Notes under the pieces: generated by a model
Told to the model about the DNA's origin: nothing
Databases searched by the model: none
The model's input: only the letters and a program-made list of their open reading frames with translations
Assembly: GCA_045545175.1 (NCBI GenBank)
Contig: JAZQAK010000014.1
Span: 1-41,197 of the forward strand
DNA from: RGIG6165 sp045545175
GTDB taxonomy: Bacteria; Bacillota; Clostridia; Oscillospirales; Feifaniaceae
DNA: 41,197 nt
Direction of reading: 5' to 3'
In this document: one piece after another, positions 7,542 through 16,272 of the stretch
Layout: the number at the start of each line of letters is the position of its first letter
Numbering within the stretch: the first letter of the stretch is position 1
Program-made: the position numbers and the translations under genes

Positions 7542-10500
7542 TTGAGCGGTTTTGTTCATCTACACTTGCATTCGGAATACAGTCTTTTGGACGGTGCTTG
7601 CCGAATAAGTGACATTATTGAAAAAGCAAAAGAACTTGGACAGGCATCGGTGGCAATAACAGATCACGGTGTCATGTACGGTTGCGTCGATTTTTACAAT
7701 GCGGCAAAGCAAGCGGGAATAAAACCGATTATTGGATGCGAAGTGTACGTTGCACCCAGAACAATGCATGATAAAGAACACCGTTTTGACAGTGATAACA
7801 ATCACCTTGTTCTTCTTGTCAAAAATAAAAAAGGCTATGAAAATCTTTTAAAAATAGTTTCAAAAGCATTTATTGAAGGCTTTTATATCAAGCCCCGAAC
7901 AGATATGGATGAACTTCGTGCACACAGTGAGGGGCTTGTTGCACTTTCGGCATGTCTTGCGGGTGCCGTGCCTCAAAAAATACTTGCTGACGATATTGAT
8001 GGTGCACGTAAATTGGCGGCTGAATATAAAGAAATATTCGGTAAAGACTATTATTTGGAACTGCAAAATCACGGTATAGATGAACAACTTGTTGTAAACA
8101 GGGAACTTGAAAAAATTTCCCGTGAACTCGATATTCCTCTCGTCGCTACGAATGACGTTCATTATATAAACAAAGAAGACGCTTATATGCAGAACGTTCT
8201 TATGTGTGTTCAAACGGCAAAAACCATTGATGACGAAAATGCTATGTCATTTCCGACGGATGAGTTTTATATGAAGAGTGAAGATGAAATGACAAAACTC
8301 TTCGGCAGATATGAAAATGCGATTGAAAACACGGTTGAGATTGCAGATAAGTGTAATTATGATTTTGAATTTGGGAATTTTCATCTTCCTAAATATCAAC
8401 TTCCTGAAGGCAGAGAGGCTTATGAATACCTGTGTGAGCAGGTGAAACTCGGCTTTGATAAAAGATTTCCGAATGCAACCGATGAACTCGTAGAGAGAAT
8501 GGAGTATGAACTTACCACCATAAAAAATATGGGGTACGTTGACTATTTTCTGATAGTATGGGATTTTGTTAAATTTGCTAAGGACAGAGATATACCCGTT
8601 GGTCCCGGCAGAGGTTCGGCCGCGGGAAGTATTGTATCCTTTTGCTTAGGCATAACAGATATAAATCCTGTAAAATATAATTTGATTTTCGAACGTTTCT
8701 TAAATCCTGAACGTGTTACAATGCCTGATATTGACATTGATTTCTGCACCGAACGACGACAAGAAGTCATAGATTACGTTGTGGGCAAATACGGAAAAAG
8801 TAAAGTTGCACAGATAGTAACGTTTGGTACGTTTGCTGCTAAAGGTGCGGTAAGGGACGTTGGCAGGGTTTTGAACGTGCCGTATGGTGAAGTGGATAAA
8901 ATTGCGAAACTCGTGCCTAACGACTATGCTGTAAGACACAAGACGCTTATGGATGCCGTTAAGGAAATATCTGAGCTTAAACAACTTTACGAAACCGATA
9001 CTACCGTTCATAATCTGATAGATACTGCTGCTAAAATCGAAGGCATGCCGAGACATTCCTCAATACATGCGGCAGGTGTCGTCATTACGGGGGAAGACGT
9101 TGATTGCTACGTACCTCTTCAAAAGAGTGATGAACTTGCCATAACACAGTATACAATGACGACTCTTGAACGTCTTGGTCTGCTGAAAATGGACTTTCTT
9201 GCCCTCAGAAACCTGACGGTTATAAAGTATGCTGAAAATATTATAAATCACGGTTCGGCAGACGTTGGCGGTAAGGGAGATTTTCAGGTTGAGGATCAGA
9301 CTTTTGACGATCCTGAAGTATATAAAATGCTTTCGGAAGGAAATACTTCCGGTGTTTTTCAGCTTGAATCTAACGGAATGCGGCAGATGCTTTGTGAAAT
9401 GAAGCCTACTTGTTTTGAAGATATTATTGCGGCGATATCACTTTACCGTCCGGGTCCTATGGATTCTATACCGACCTATATTGCGAATATGCATTATCCC
9501 GAACGCGTTAAATATGCAACACCGCTTCTTGAACCTATACTCAATATGACGTACGGGTGTATCGTTTATCAGGAACAGGTAATGCAGATATTCCGTGAAC
9601 TTGCAGGATATTCTTTCGGCAAGGCTGACCTTGTGCGACGCGCTATGTCGAAGAAGAAGGCTGACGTTCTTGAAAAAGAAAGACAGGCATTTATATACGG
9701 CAAAGAAGGGGAAAACTGCGGTTGTGTAGCAAACGGCATTGATGAACAGACGGCAACGAAACTGTTTGATGATATGGCATCTTTTGCATCGTACGCTTTC
9801 AACAAATCCCATGCGGCGGCATATGCTGCGGTTGCATACAGAACGGCTTATCTGAAATGCAGATATCCCTGCGAGTATATGGCGGCACTTCTGACAAGTG
9901 TGATAGGAAATACGGACAAGGTAGTTGAATATATTGCAGAGTGTAATAACATCGGCATTCAAATATTACCGCCTGACGTTAATAAAAGTTTTATAGGTTT
10001 TTCTGTTGCGGATAATGCTATCAGATTTGGTCTTGTCGCTATTAAGAGTATCGGATACGGTGTCATTGAAGAATTGATAAAAGAAAGAAGCGACTACGGC
10101 CCGTTTATCAGCTTTGAGGATTTTCTCAAGCGTATGGATAATACAACTATCAATAAAAAAGCTGTCCAGATGCTTATAAATGCAGGCGCACTTGATTCGC
10201 TTGGGCTTAAAAGAAGTCAGATGCTTCAGACGTATGAAACTATGATGGATTCGATTGCGGATATTGGAAGTAAGACTGTGGCTGGGCAGATAGATATGTT
10301 CGGCGAACAAAGTGAAAATAATGCTTTTTCACAAGTGTATCCCGATATTCCTGAATTACCAAAACTTGAACTTTTGAGAGCCGAGCGTGATGCCGTTGGA
10401 TTATACGTGTCAGGTCATCCGCTTTCTGAATATGAACAGGAAATCAAAAAGATTTCACCTGTTTCGATAAGATGCATAATCGACTCATTTAAAGAAGACG

Positions 10501-11042
10501 GAGAAAAGATTGTAAAAGATAACGATACAGTCGTTATTGCTGCAGTTGTTACGAGTTTTAAACTAAAGCATACAAAAAATAATTCTGTCATGGCGTTCGT
10601 CGGTCTTGATGACGGTACGGCTGCACTGGAAATGATTGTTTTTGCAAAAACTCTTGAAAAATTCAGAGGGTTACTTTCAGAGAACAACGTAATTGTTGCA
10701 GAAGTCAGAGTTTCGGCGAGAGAAGATGAGCCGGTAAAGGCTGTCTTAATCAGCGCTTCCTCTATAAAAGAATATAAAAATGCTGAAAAAAACAATACTG
10801 TTACAGTAAAAGGCGGGAGAAAACTTTACATTAAAGTTACGAATATGAACAGTGAGGTTTTGACAAAAGCACTGAACGTCTGCAAAGTGTTTGACGGTAA
10901 CGTTCCGCTTATTGTCTTTACAGAGGATGACAGAAAATATCATCAGGCTTCAAGAAGTATGTGGGTGGAGCCGTGTACGGTACTGTTGCGGGAACTCAGA
11001 GAAATTCTTGGAGAAAAAAATGTTGTCGAAAAAAGTGATTGA
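7542..11042 (+). CDS. dnaE: DNA polymerase III subunit alpha
   Basis: This is the replicative polymerase alpha subunit of the C family. The 1166-residue protein opens with the PHP domain (HLHSEYSLLDG and ITDHGVMYG, metal-ligand histidines intact). The polymerase core carries VGPGRGSAAGS and the catalytic aspartates in PDIDIDFC, then YRPGPM and FNKSHAAAYA. A helix-hairpin-helix region and an OB-fold (VVIAAVVTSFKLKH, FVGLDDGTAALEM) lie in the last quarter. Translation starts at TTG (7542) after a GGGGG-containing ribosome site; no ATG nearby would keep the N-terminal PHP motif. Firmicutes usually also have PolC, which is not in this window. The pfkA promoter overlaps the dnaE stop codon. Confidence 0.97.
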   Translation: MSGFVHLHLHSEYSLLDGACRISDIIEKAKELGQASVAITDHGVMYGCVDFYNAAKQAGIKPIIGCEVYVAPRTMHDKEHRFDSDNNHLVLLVKNKKGYENLLKIVSKAFIEGFYIKPRTDMDELRAHSEGLVALSACLAGAVPQKILADDIDGARKLAAEYKEIFGKDYYLELQNHGIDEQLVVNRELEKISRELDIPLVATNDVHYINKEDAYMQNVLMCVQTAKTIDDENAMSFPTDEFYMKSEDEMTKLFGRYENAIENTVEIADKCNYDFEFGNFHLPKYQLPEGREAYEYLCEQVKLGFDKRFPNATDELVERMEYELTTIKNMGYVDYFLIVWDFVKFAKDRDIPVGPGRGSAAGSIVSFCLGITDINPVKYNLIFERFLNPERVTMPDIDIDFCTERRQEVIDYVVGKYGKSKVAQIVTFGTFAAKGAVRDVGRVLNVPYGEVDKIAKLVPNDYAVRHKTLMDAVKEISELKQLYETDTTVHNLIDTAAKIEGMPRHSSIHAAGVVITGEDVDCYVPLQKSDELAITQYTMTTLERLGLLKMDFLALRNLTVIKYAENIINHGSADVGGKGDFQVEDQTFDDPEVYKMLSEGNTSGVFQLESNGMRQMLCEMKPTCFEDIIAAISLYRPGPMDSIPTYIANMHYPERVKYATPLLEPILNMTYGCIVYQEQVMQIFRELAGYSFGKADLVRRAMSKKKADVLEKERQAFIYGKEGENCGCVANGIDEQTATKLFDDMASFASYAFNKSHAAAYAAVAYRTAYLKCRYPCEYMAALLTSVIGNTDKVVEYIAECNNIGIQILPPDVNKSFIGFSVADNAIRFGLVAIKSIGYGVIEELIKERSDYGPFISFEDFLKRMDNTTINKKAVQMLINAGALDSLGLKRSQMLQTYETMMDSIADIGSKTVAGQIDMFGEQSENNAFSQVYPDIPELPKLELLRAERDAVGLYVSGHPLSEYEQEIKKISPVSIRCIIDSFKEDGEKIVKDNDTVVIAAVVTSFKLKHTKNNSVMAFVGLDDGTAALEMIVFAKTLEKFRGLLSENNVIVAEVRVSAREDEPVKAVLISASSIKEYKNAEKNNTVTVKGGRKLYIKVTNMNSEVLTKALNVCKVFDGNVPLIVFTEDDRKYHQASRSMWVEPCTVLLRELREILGEKNVVEKSD

Positions 11043-11066
11043 TATTTTTAAATAATGTGGTATAAT
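11039..11066 (+). promoter_or_regulatory. Sigma-A promoter for pfkA
   Basis: TTGATA (11039-11044), 16 bases, then perfect TATAAT (11061-11066). The -35 box overlaps the stop codon of dnaE, and the -10 is about 29 bases before the pfkA ATG, which has a good TTGGAGGTTG ribosome site. Confidence 0.78.
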
Positions 11067-11094
11067 ATTAATTATCTTTTTTGGAGGTTGAGTT

Positions 11095-12099
11095 ATGTCA
11101 GAGAGTAAGGTAAAGAAAATAGGCGTACTCACCAGTGGTGGGGATTCACCCGGAATGAATACGGCTATTCGTGCAGTTGTTAGAGCTGCTCTTGATAAAA
11201 ATATAGAAGTTGTTGGTATTACCAGGGGTTATACCGGACTTATTGAGGGCGAAACGATAGAACTTACTGCAAAAAGCGTTAGTGAAGTTATTGCCCGTGG
11301 CGGTACATTCCTTTGCACTGCAAGAAGTACTAAGTTCAAGACTGAAGAAGGCGTGCTGGAAGCTGTTGAATCTTGCAAAAAACTCGGGCTTGAAGGTCTC
11401 GTTGTTATAGGCGGTGACGGCTCATTCAGAGGTGCGAGTGACCTTTCAAAGCACGGCATTCCATGTGTTGGTGTGCCCGGCACTATTGATAACGACATTT
11501 CCTGCACGGAGTATACTATTGGATTTGACACTGCAGTAAATACGTGCGTCGATTGTATAGATAAGATAAGAGACACGATGCAGTCACATAACAGATGCTC
11601 TATCATCGAAGTAATGGGCAGACATGCAGGTTACATTGCACTTAACGCAGGTATTGCAACTGGTGCGATGGCTGTTCTTGTGCCTGAAATTCCCGTTGAT
11701 ATTGAGAAGGACGTAATAAACAGAATGAGGGCGTCGATGAGTAATGGCAGACATCATTTTGTTATTGTTGTTGCTGAAGGTGTAGGCAATATTCATGCTC
11801 TTGCTGAAAGAATTAAAAACGAAGTTGGCATTGAAACAAAAACAACTGTTTTAGGTCACGTTCAGCGTGGCGGTTCACCCACGGCAACAGATCGTGTATG
11901 GGCAAGCCGTCTCGGTTATGAAGCTGTAAAACTTCTTTCACAGGGAATCGGTGACAGAGTTGTCGGTGTTAAAAACGGTGATGTTGTAAATTATGATATT
12001 CAGGAAGCTTTAAAGATGACTAAGTCCATTGATAAAGAAATGTACAGAATGGCATACGTTATATCAACAGCCGGGCTTGAAAGATGCGAAAATAAATAA
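11095..12099 (+). CDS. pfkA: ATP-dependent 6-phosphofructokinase
   Basis: PfkA phosphorylates fructose-6-phosphate at carbon 1, the committed step of glycolysis. The 334-residue protein has the ATP site GVLTSGGDSPGMN, GGDGSFRG, the catalytic loop PGTIDNDI, TIGFDTAVNT and MGRHAGYIAL. Glycine after GGD (GGDGS rather than GGDDS) indicates the ATP-using, not the pyrophosphate-using, type. It has its own promoter and terminator, so it is probably a single-gene transcript. Placement next to dnaE is common in Clostridia. Confidence 0.97.
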   Translation: MSESKVKKIGVLTSGGDSPGMNTAIRAVVRAALDKNIEVVGITRGYTGLIEGETIELTAKSVSEVIARGGTFLCTARSTKFKTEEGVLEAVESCKKLGLEGLVVIGGDGSFRGASDLSKHGIPCVGVPGTIDNDISCTEYTIGFDTAVNTCVDCIDKIRDTMQSHNRCSIIEVMGRHAGYIALNAGIATGAMAVLVPEIPVDIEKDVINRMRASMSNGRHHFVIVVAEGVGNIHALAERIKNEVGIETKTTVLGHVQRGGSPTATDRVWASRLGYEAVKLLSQGIGDRVVGVKNGDVVNYDIQEALKMTKSIDKEMYRMAYVISTAGLERCENK

Positions 12100-12104
12100 T
12101 TTTT

Positions 12105-12135
12105 AGGGGTATCTGCATACGATACCCCTTTATTT
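12105..12135 (+). terminator. Terminator after pfkA
   Basis: AGGGGTATC and GATACCCCT form a 9-base-pair stem with a 7-base loop, followed by TTATTTATT. It ends the pfkA transcript just before the promoter of the next unit. Confidence 0.88.
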
Positions 12136-12136
12136 A

Positions 12137-12165
12137 TTGATTTTTATATAGATTTATTTTATAAT
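12137..12165 (+). promoter_or_regulatory. Sigma-A promoter giving a near-leaderless transcript
   Basis: TTGATT (12137-12142), 17 bases, then perfect TATAAT (12160-12165). The predicted start of transcription, about 7 bases after the -10, is at the ATG of the protease gene (12173). No Shine-Dalgarno sequence lies between. Confidence 0.7.
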
Positions 12166-12172
12166 ATAACTT

Positions 12173-12829
12173 ATGAATGTGATTGGGAATTATTTGACAA
12201 ATTTAATACCTAAACTAATTGTATTGCCGTTTTTGATATTTAGTCTCTCAATGCATGAGTTTGCTCACGGATATGTGGCATATAAATTGGGGGACAGGAC
12301 GGCTAAAAATATGGGCAGGCTTACGCTTAATCCGCTTGCACATCTTGACTTTGTGGGAACGCTTGCTATGATTTTTTTCTCATTTGGCTGGGCAAAAGCG
12401 GTCCCCGTTAATCCGTATTATTTTAAAAATCCAAAAAGAGGAATGGCTTTAACCGCACTTGCCGGTCCGGTGTCAAATCTTCTTATGGCATTTATCGGTA
12501 CTGTTGCGTACGTTTTGTATTGGCGGTTTACAAAAGTGTATTCGACTCACGTAGTATATGCATTTTTGTATTTTATTCAAGTTAATCTCGTTCTGATGGC
12601 GTTTAATCTTATACCGTTTCCACCTCTCGATGGTTCGAAATTGGTGTATGCAGTACTTTCTGATAAGGCATATTTCAAACTTATGCAGTATGAACGCTTT
12701 GGCATGGTTGCTTTGATTTTTCTTTCATATTTCGGATTTTTCTCAAACTATTTGGCAAATGCAGTTTCAAGCGTGTCATCGACTATGATAAATTTTGTGT
12801 TAAAGATATTTTCACTGATCGGGGTGTAG
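12173..12829 (+). CDS. Site-2 protease family (M50) membrane metalloprotease
   Basis: The 218-residue membrane protein belongs to the M50 intramembrane zinc protease family, which cuts substrates within the membrane. H28-E29-F-A-H32 is the HExxH zinc site, inside the first hydrophobic segment, and NLIPFPPLDGSK provides the second, aspartate-containing motif. Four to five further hydrophobic segments can be seen. No PDZ domain is present, as in the short clostridial members. The substrate is unknown. The start has no ribosome site and lies 8 bases after a strong -10 box, so the mRNA may be leaderless. scpA begins 1 base after the stop. Confidence 0.93.
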   Translation: MNVIGNYLTNLIPKLIVLPFLIFSLSMHEFAHGYVAYKLGDRTAKNMGRLTLNPLAHLDFVGTLAMIFFSFGWAKAVPVNPYYFKNPKRGMALTALAGPVSNLLMAFIGTVAYVLYWRFTKVYSTHVVYAFLYFIQVNLVLMAFNLIPFPPLDGSKLVYAVLSDKAYFKLMQYERFGMVALIFLSYFGFFSNYLANAVSSVSSTMINFVLKIFSLIGV

Positions 12830-12830
12830 A

Positions 12831-13577
12831 ATGGAGAACGAACAGTTAAAGTTTCATCTTGAGGTCTTTGAGGGGCCTATGGATTTGTTGCTTCATCTGA
12901 TTGATAAAAATAAAATAGATATTCTCGATATTCCGATAGCACTGATTCTTGAGCAATATATGGAGTATGTAGAAGAATATAAAAAGCACGATCTTGACAA
13001 TCTTAGTGAGTTTTTGGTTGTATCATCGCAACTTCTTTACATAAAGTCGAAAATGCTCCTTCCCAAAGATGAATCTGATGAACAGGAAGACCCAAGGGAA
13101 GAACTTGTAAGGATGATTCTTGAATACAAGAAATATAAAACGGTTGCCATGACTCTTAAAGAATACAAAACCGAAAACGGGGACAAACTGTATATTAAGG
13201 GTTCCGAAGAAATTGACTTTGGTAAGCCTAAATTAAAGTCACAGTCCGTCTATTCTCTGGTAAATGCATACGAAAGCGTATTCAAAAAGAATATGAGGCG
13301 TATGCCTCCTCCAATTGAATCGTTCAGTGGAATTATCGGCACGAAGATCGTTTCTGTTGCAAGCAGGGTAACTAATATACTCAGACGACTTATAAAGGAC
13401 AGAAAAATATCCTTCAGAGAACTGATGTATTCGCAGAAAAGCAGAAGTGAAGTCGTCGCAGCGTTTTTGGCTGTCCTTGAATTATCAAAGGTTAAAAGGA
13501 TAATTCTTGAGGATTCGGGCGACGGTATGGATACTACACTTGTTTTATCGAGAAAGAAGGCAGAAGATGACAGATAG
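12831..13577 (+). CDS. scpA: Segregation and condensation protein A (kleisin)
   Basis: ScpA is the kleisin that bridges the heads of the SMC dimer and, with ScpB, forms the bacterial condensin. The 248-residue protein starts with the typical N-terminal block FHLEVFEGPMDLLLHLIDKNKIDI, here seen from residue 7, continues with the acidic middle (DEQEDPREELVRMILEYKKYK), and ends in the winged-helix region that binds SMC. The last 11 bases overlap scpB, an arrangement usual for this pair. Confidence 0.96.
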   Translation: MENEQLKFHLEVFEGPMDLLLHLIDKNKIDILDIPIALILEQYMEYVEEYKKHDLDNLSEFLVVSSQLLYIKSKMLLPKDESDEQEDPREELVRMILEYKKYKTVAMTLKEYKTENGDKLYIKGSEEIDFGKPKLKSQSVYSLVNAYESVFKKNMRRMPPPIESFSGIIGTKIVSVASRVTNILRRLIKDRKISFRELMYSQKSRSEVVAAFLAVLELSKVKRIILEDSGDGMDTTLVLSRKKAEDDR

Positions 13578-14121
13578 AGAAATGACAGCGGCTATAGAAA
13601 GCATATTATTTGCTTCGGGTTCACCCGTTAATATTGACATACTTGCTCTTGCGCTTGATTCGGACAGAATTACGGTATCTTCCGTGCTTTCCAATATGCT
13701 CGAGGAGTATAATCAAAAAGAAGGTGGTATATCTCTTCTTAAATTGGGTGACTGTTACCAGTTGGCATCAAGAAAAGAGTATTACGCATATGTAAAAAAA
13801 GCTCTCGATAACAGAAAAGAAGCGTTTTTATCGACAGCAGCATTTGAAGTACTTGCAATAATTGCATACAATCAGCCTATAACAAGAGGGTATGTCAGTC
13901 AGGTCCGTGGTGTTGAATGCGGTGAGATTATAGACAAACTTGAAGATAAAGGTCTTGTCGAAGAATGCGGTAAACTTGATGCACCGGGAAGGCCGAGGCT
14001 TTTTAGAACGACTCCCGAATTTTTAAGAACCTTTGGACTGAGTGCAATTAGTGAATTACCTAAACTTGAGGATATCGAGCCTGATAATGCTCAACTTCAG
14101 ATTGAAGAGGTAACACAATGA
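13567..14121 (+). CDS. scpB: Segregation and condensation protein B
   Basis: ScpB is the dimeric winged-helix partner of ScpA in the SMC complex. The preferred start is ATG 13567 (MTDREMTAAIESILFASG), which matches the family N-terminus and gives 184 residues. An open frame extends upstream to 13507, but that part lies entirely within scpA. Conserved segments include EVLAIIAYNQPITRGYVSQVRGVE and the C-terminal APGRPRLFRTTPEFLRTFGL. It overlaps scpA by 11 bases and the DUF2953 gene by 4, so translation is likely coupled along the chain. Confidence 0.96.
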   Translation: MTDREMTAAIESILFASGSPVNIDILALALDSDRITVSSVLSNMLEEYNQKEGGISLLKLGDCYQLASRKEYYAYVKKALDNRKEAFLSTAAFEVLAIIAYNQPITRGYVSQVRGVECGEIIDKLEDKGLVEECGKLDAPGRPRLFRTTPEFLRTFGLSAISELPKLEDIEPDNAQLQIEEVTQ

Positions 14122-14681
14122 AAATCCTGCTGATAGTAATTACTATTATTGCAGTAACAACGATAATTCTCCATTTGATTAAAGCGAAAGTTGAAATCTT
14201 TTTCGGAGAAACAAAACGCGTTGTTGTTAAATTTCTTTTTCTGGAATTTGACACTTCAAAATTAAAGAAAAAAGAAAAAAAGAAAAAAAATAAAAAGCCT
14301 GAACAAAAGAAAAAGAATAAGTTATTATTTTTTTCTGATTATTGCAGGATTGCGGGCAGAGCAGTAAAAATATTTAACAGAAAACTTGTAATTAAAATGC
14401 TCAAGTGTAACGTCCTTGTTGCAACGGACGATGCGGCTAAGACAGCACTTACGTTTGGTAAAGTTTCGGCTGGTGTTAATATTTTCTGCGGTGCAATTTG
14501 CAATAATTTCAAGGTTGTAGAAAGAGATGTCAGAGTTAATGCCGATTTCACAAAGCAGAAATCAGAGTATGACGTCTATGTAAATATGGAATTATCTCTG
14601 CTGGGCGGACTGATGGTGCTGTTTTCAGCAGCTGTCTGTGCAGTCAGAGCTATTATTAAAAATAAAAATAAGGCGGTGTAA
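14118..14681 (+). CDS. DUF2953 domain-containing membrane-anchored protein
   Basis: The 187-residue protein fits the DUF2953 family (YtfI-like), known from sporulating Firmicutes and usually found between scpB and gerW, as here. Its function is unknown. Residues 1-20 form an N-terminal hydrophobic segment. Residues about 52-73 are almost entirely lysine (with E, N, P and Q), encoded by long A runs. The C-terminal half has the family's DVRVNADF and a hydrophobic tail segment (LLGGLMVLFSAAVCAV). The start overlaps the scpB stop by 4 bases. Its position beside gerW suggests a sporulation role, by context only. Confidence 0.85.
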   Translation: MKILLIVITIIAVTTIILHLIKAKVEIFFGETKRVVVKFLFLEFDTSKLKKKEKKKKNKKPEQKKKNKLLFFSDYCRIAGRAVKIFNRKLVIKMLKCNVLVATDDAAKTALTFGKVSAGVNIFCGAICNNFKVVERDVRVNADFTKQKSEYDVYVNMELSLLGGLMVLFSAAVCAVRAIIKNKNKAV

Positions 14682-14684
14682 TTT

Positions 14685-15086
14685 ATGTCAGAACATCCTA
14701 TTCAGGGTCTCATGTCAACAGCAATGTCAAATATTAAGGATATGGTAGACGTTAATACCATTATCGGTGATGCAATAACTGCACCCGACGGTACAGTTAT
14801 AATACCTGTTTCAAAGGTCACTTTTGGTTTTGTTTCAGGTGGATCGGATTACCCCAAGCAGCCTGCTAACTCCGAAGCATTCGGCGGCGGCAGCGGTGCG
14901 GGTATCACTATTACTCCTATTGCTTTCCTTATTGTAGGCGGTTCAAACGTGAAACTGCTTCAGATTACGGAAAATGCGGGTATCGTTGACAGAATTGTGG
15001 AAATGGTACCTGATCTTGTAGACAAGATTAAGGACGGTTTTAAGGCGCATAATAAGGACTCGGGAGACGTATCGGTAGATCTCTGA
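14685..15086 (+). CDS. gerW: Sporulation protein YtfJ / GerW family
   Basis: The 133-residue protein carries the GerW/YtfJ signature: HPIQGLMSTAMSNIKDMVDVNTIIGDAI, seen in its first part, followed by TIIPVSKVTFGF, a Gly-rich segment (GGGSGAGITITPIAFLI) and a C-terminal VDRIVEMVPDLVDKI helix. In Bacillus it is a forespore protein needed for normal spore germination. Placement after a DUF2953 gene and before a D,D-carboxypeptidase matches the arrangement in spore-forming Clostridia, which supports the host being a spore former. Confidence 0.93.
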   Translation: MSEHPIQGLMSTAMSNIKDMVDVNTIIGDAITAPDGTVIIPVSKVTFGFVSGGSDYPKQPANSEAFGGGSGAGITITPIAFLIVGGSNVKLLQITENAGIVDRIVEMVPDLVDKIKDGFKAHNKDSGDVSVDL

Positions 15087-15138
15087 TAAACTGGTTATGT
15101 AATTCCATTATCGCTCATATTCTAATATGGGTGATATT

Positions 15139-16272
15139 ATGCGAAAAAAGTCAGCGGTACTGCTATTGTCGTTTGTAATGTTATTCAATATGCAGATTTG
15201 TGCAGGTGCTATTTCGGTATCTGCACAATCTGCTGTTTTGATAGAAGCATCAACGGGCAGAATTTTATATGAGAATAATGCTTACGCAAGAATGCCCATG
15301 GCAAGCACTACCAAAATAATGACGGCTGTAACTGTTCTTGAAAACTCGTCGCTGAGCGATACTGTAACGGTATCTGCACAGGCAGCGGCAACCGAAGGTT
15401 CATCAATGTATCTTAAAAACGGTGAGAAAATTACCGTTCTTGAACTTTTATACGGTCTTATGCTGTCGTCAGGTAACGATGCGGCAAACGCATTGGCAGA
15501 GCATGTTAGCGATAATAATGAGAACTTTGCGATCCTTATGAATCAAACTGCTGAAAAAATAGGTATGGAGTCCTCGAATTTTGTTACTCCAAGCGGTCTT
15601 GATGATGCTTTGCATTATTCTACGGCATATGATATGGCAAAGCTTACAGCGTATGCTTTGGAAAATGATGTTTTTGAGAAAATTGTTTCAACTAAGTCAA
15701 TAACCGTTGGTGAAGGCGAGAATACGCATTATCTTGCAAATCACAACAAATTACTCAGCAGGTATAAGTATTGTATTGGCGTAAAAACGGGCTATACAAT
15801 GAAATCAGGACGTTGCCTTGTGTCAGCTGCTGAAAAAGACGGTGTTCGGCTTATAGCAGTTACACTTAATGACCGTAATGACTGGTCTGATCACGTAGAA
15901 ATGCTTGACTATGGATTTACTTGCTGTGATTATGCGAAATTCAGTGACAAAGCTGAAACTTTTACTTTGCCTGTTGCAGGACTTGGAACGGTAACGGTGA
16001 CTGAATTTAAGCCTTTCGGAAAGGTGCTTTTCGGAAGTGAAGTCTGCAGTGTTACTCGTGTTGTTGAAATGCCACGTTTTCTGTATGCTCCCGTGTACAG
16101 AGGTACTGTTGTGGGATACAGCAATTACTATATAAACGGTGAACTTGCGGAAAGTATTGAAATATTAGCCGACAGTGACGTCGGAGAAGTGGAAGAACTT
16201 TCATTTTTCGGTAAAGTTGCAAAATGGTTTGCCGATATTTTATTAACTGAAAGAAATAAAAGGTATGGATAA
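15139..16272 (+). CDS. D-alanyl-D-alanine carboxypeptidase (DacF-like)
   Basis: This is a low-molecular-weight penicillin-binding protein that trims the terminal D-Ala of peptidoglycan stem peptides outside the membrane. From ATG 15139 it has 377 residues: a signal peptide (residues 1-29), the active site S56-x-x-K59 (STTKI), SGN in SSGNDAANAL, and KTG in GVKTGYT. An upstream in-frame ATG at 15127 exists, but GGTGAT lies between the two and is well placed for 15139. The last part has a DacB/DacF-type beta domain and an amphipathic C-terminal helix (FFGKVAKWFADILL) for membrane attachment. The neighbouring gerW suggests the sporulation-linked DacF type. It overlaps the next gene by 8 bases. 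Confidence 0.94.
   Translation: MRKKSAVLLLSFVMLFNMQICAGAISVSAQSAVLIEASTGRILYENNAYARMPMASTTKIMTAVTVLENSSLSDTVTVSAQAAATEGSSMYLKNGEKITVLELLYGLMLSSGNDAANALAEHVSDNNENFAILMNQTAEKIGMESSNFVTPSGLDDALHYSTAYDMAKLTAYALENDVFEKIVSTKSITVGEGENTHYLANHNKLLSRYKYCIGVKTGYTMKSGRCLVSAAEKDGVRLIAVTLNDRNDWSDHVEMLDYGFTCCDYAKFSDKAETFTLPVAGLGTVTVTEFKPFGKVLFGSEVCSVTRVVEMPRFLYAPVYRGTVVGYSNYYINGELAESIEILADSDVGEVEELSFFGKVAKWFADILLTERNKRYG

Noticed and set aside
9438..9962. Minus-strand open frame of 174 codons within dnaE
   Set aside because: It is a shadow of the dnaE reading frame; its translation has no domain, and there is no ribosome site.
13507..13566. Upstream in-frame start for scpB
   Set aside because: The extra residues lie inside scpA and do not resemble ScpB; ATG 13567 gives the family N-terminus.
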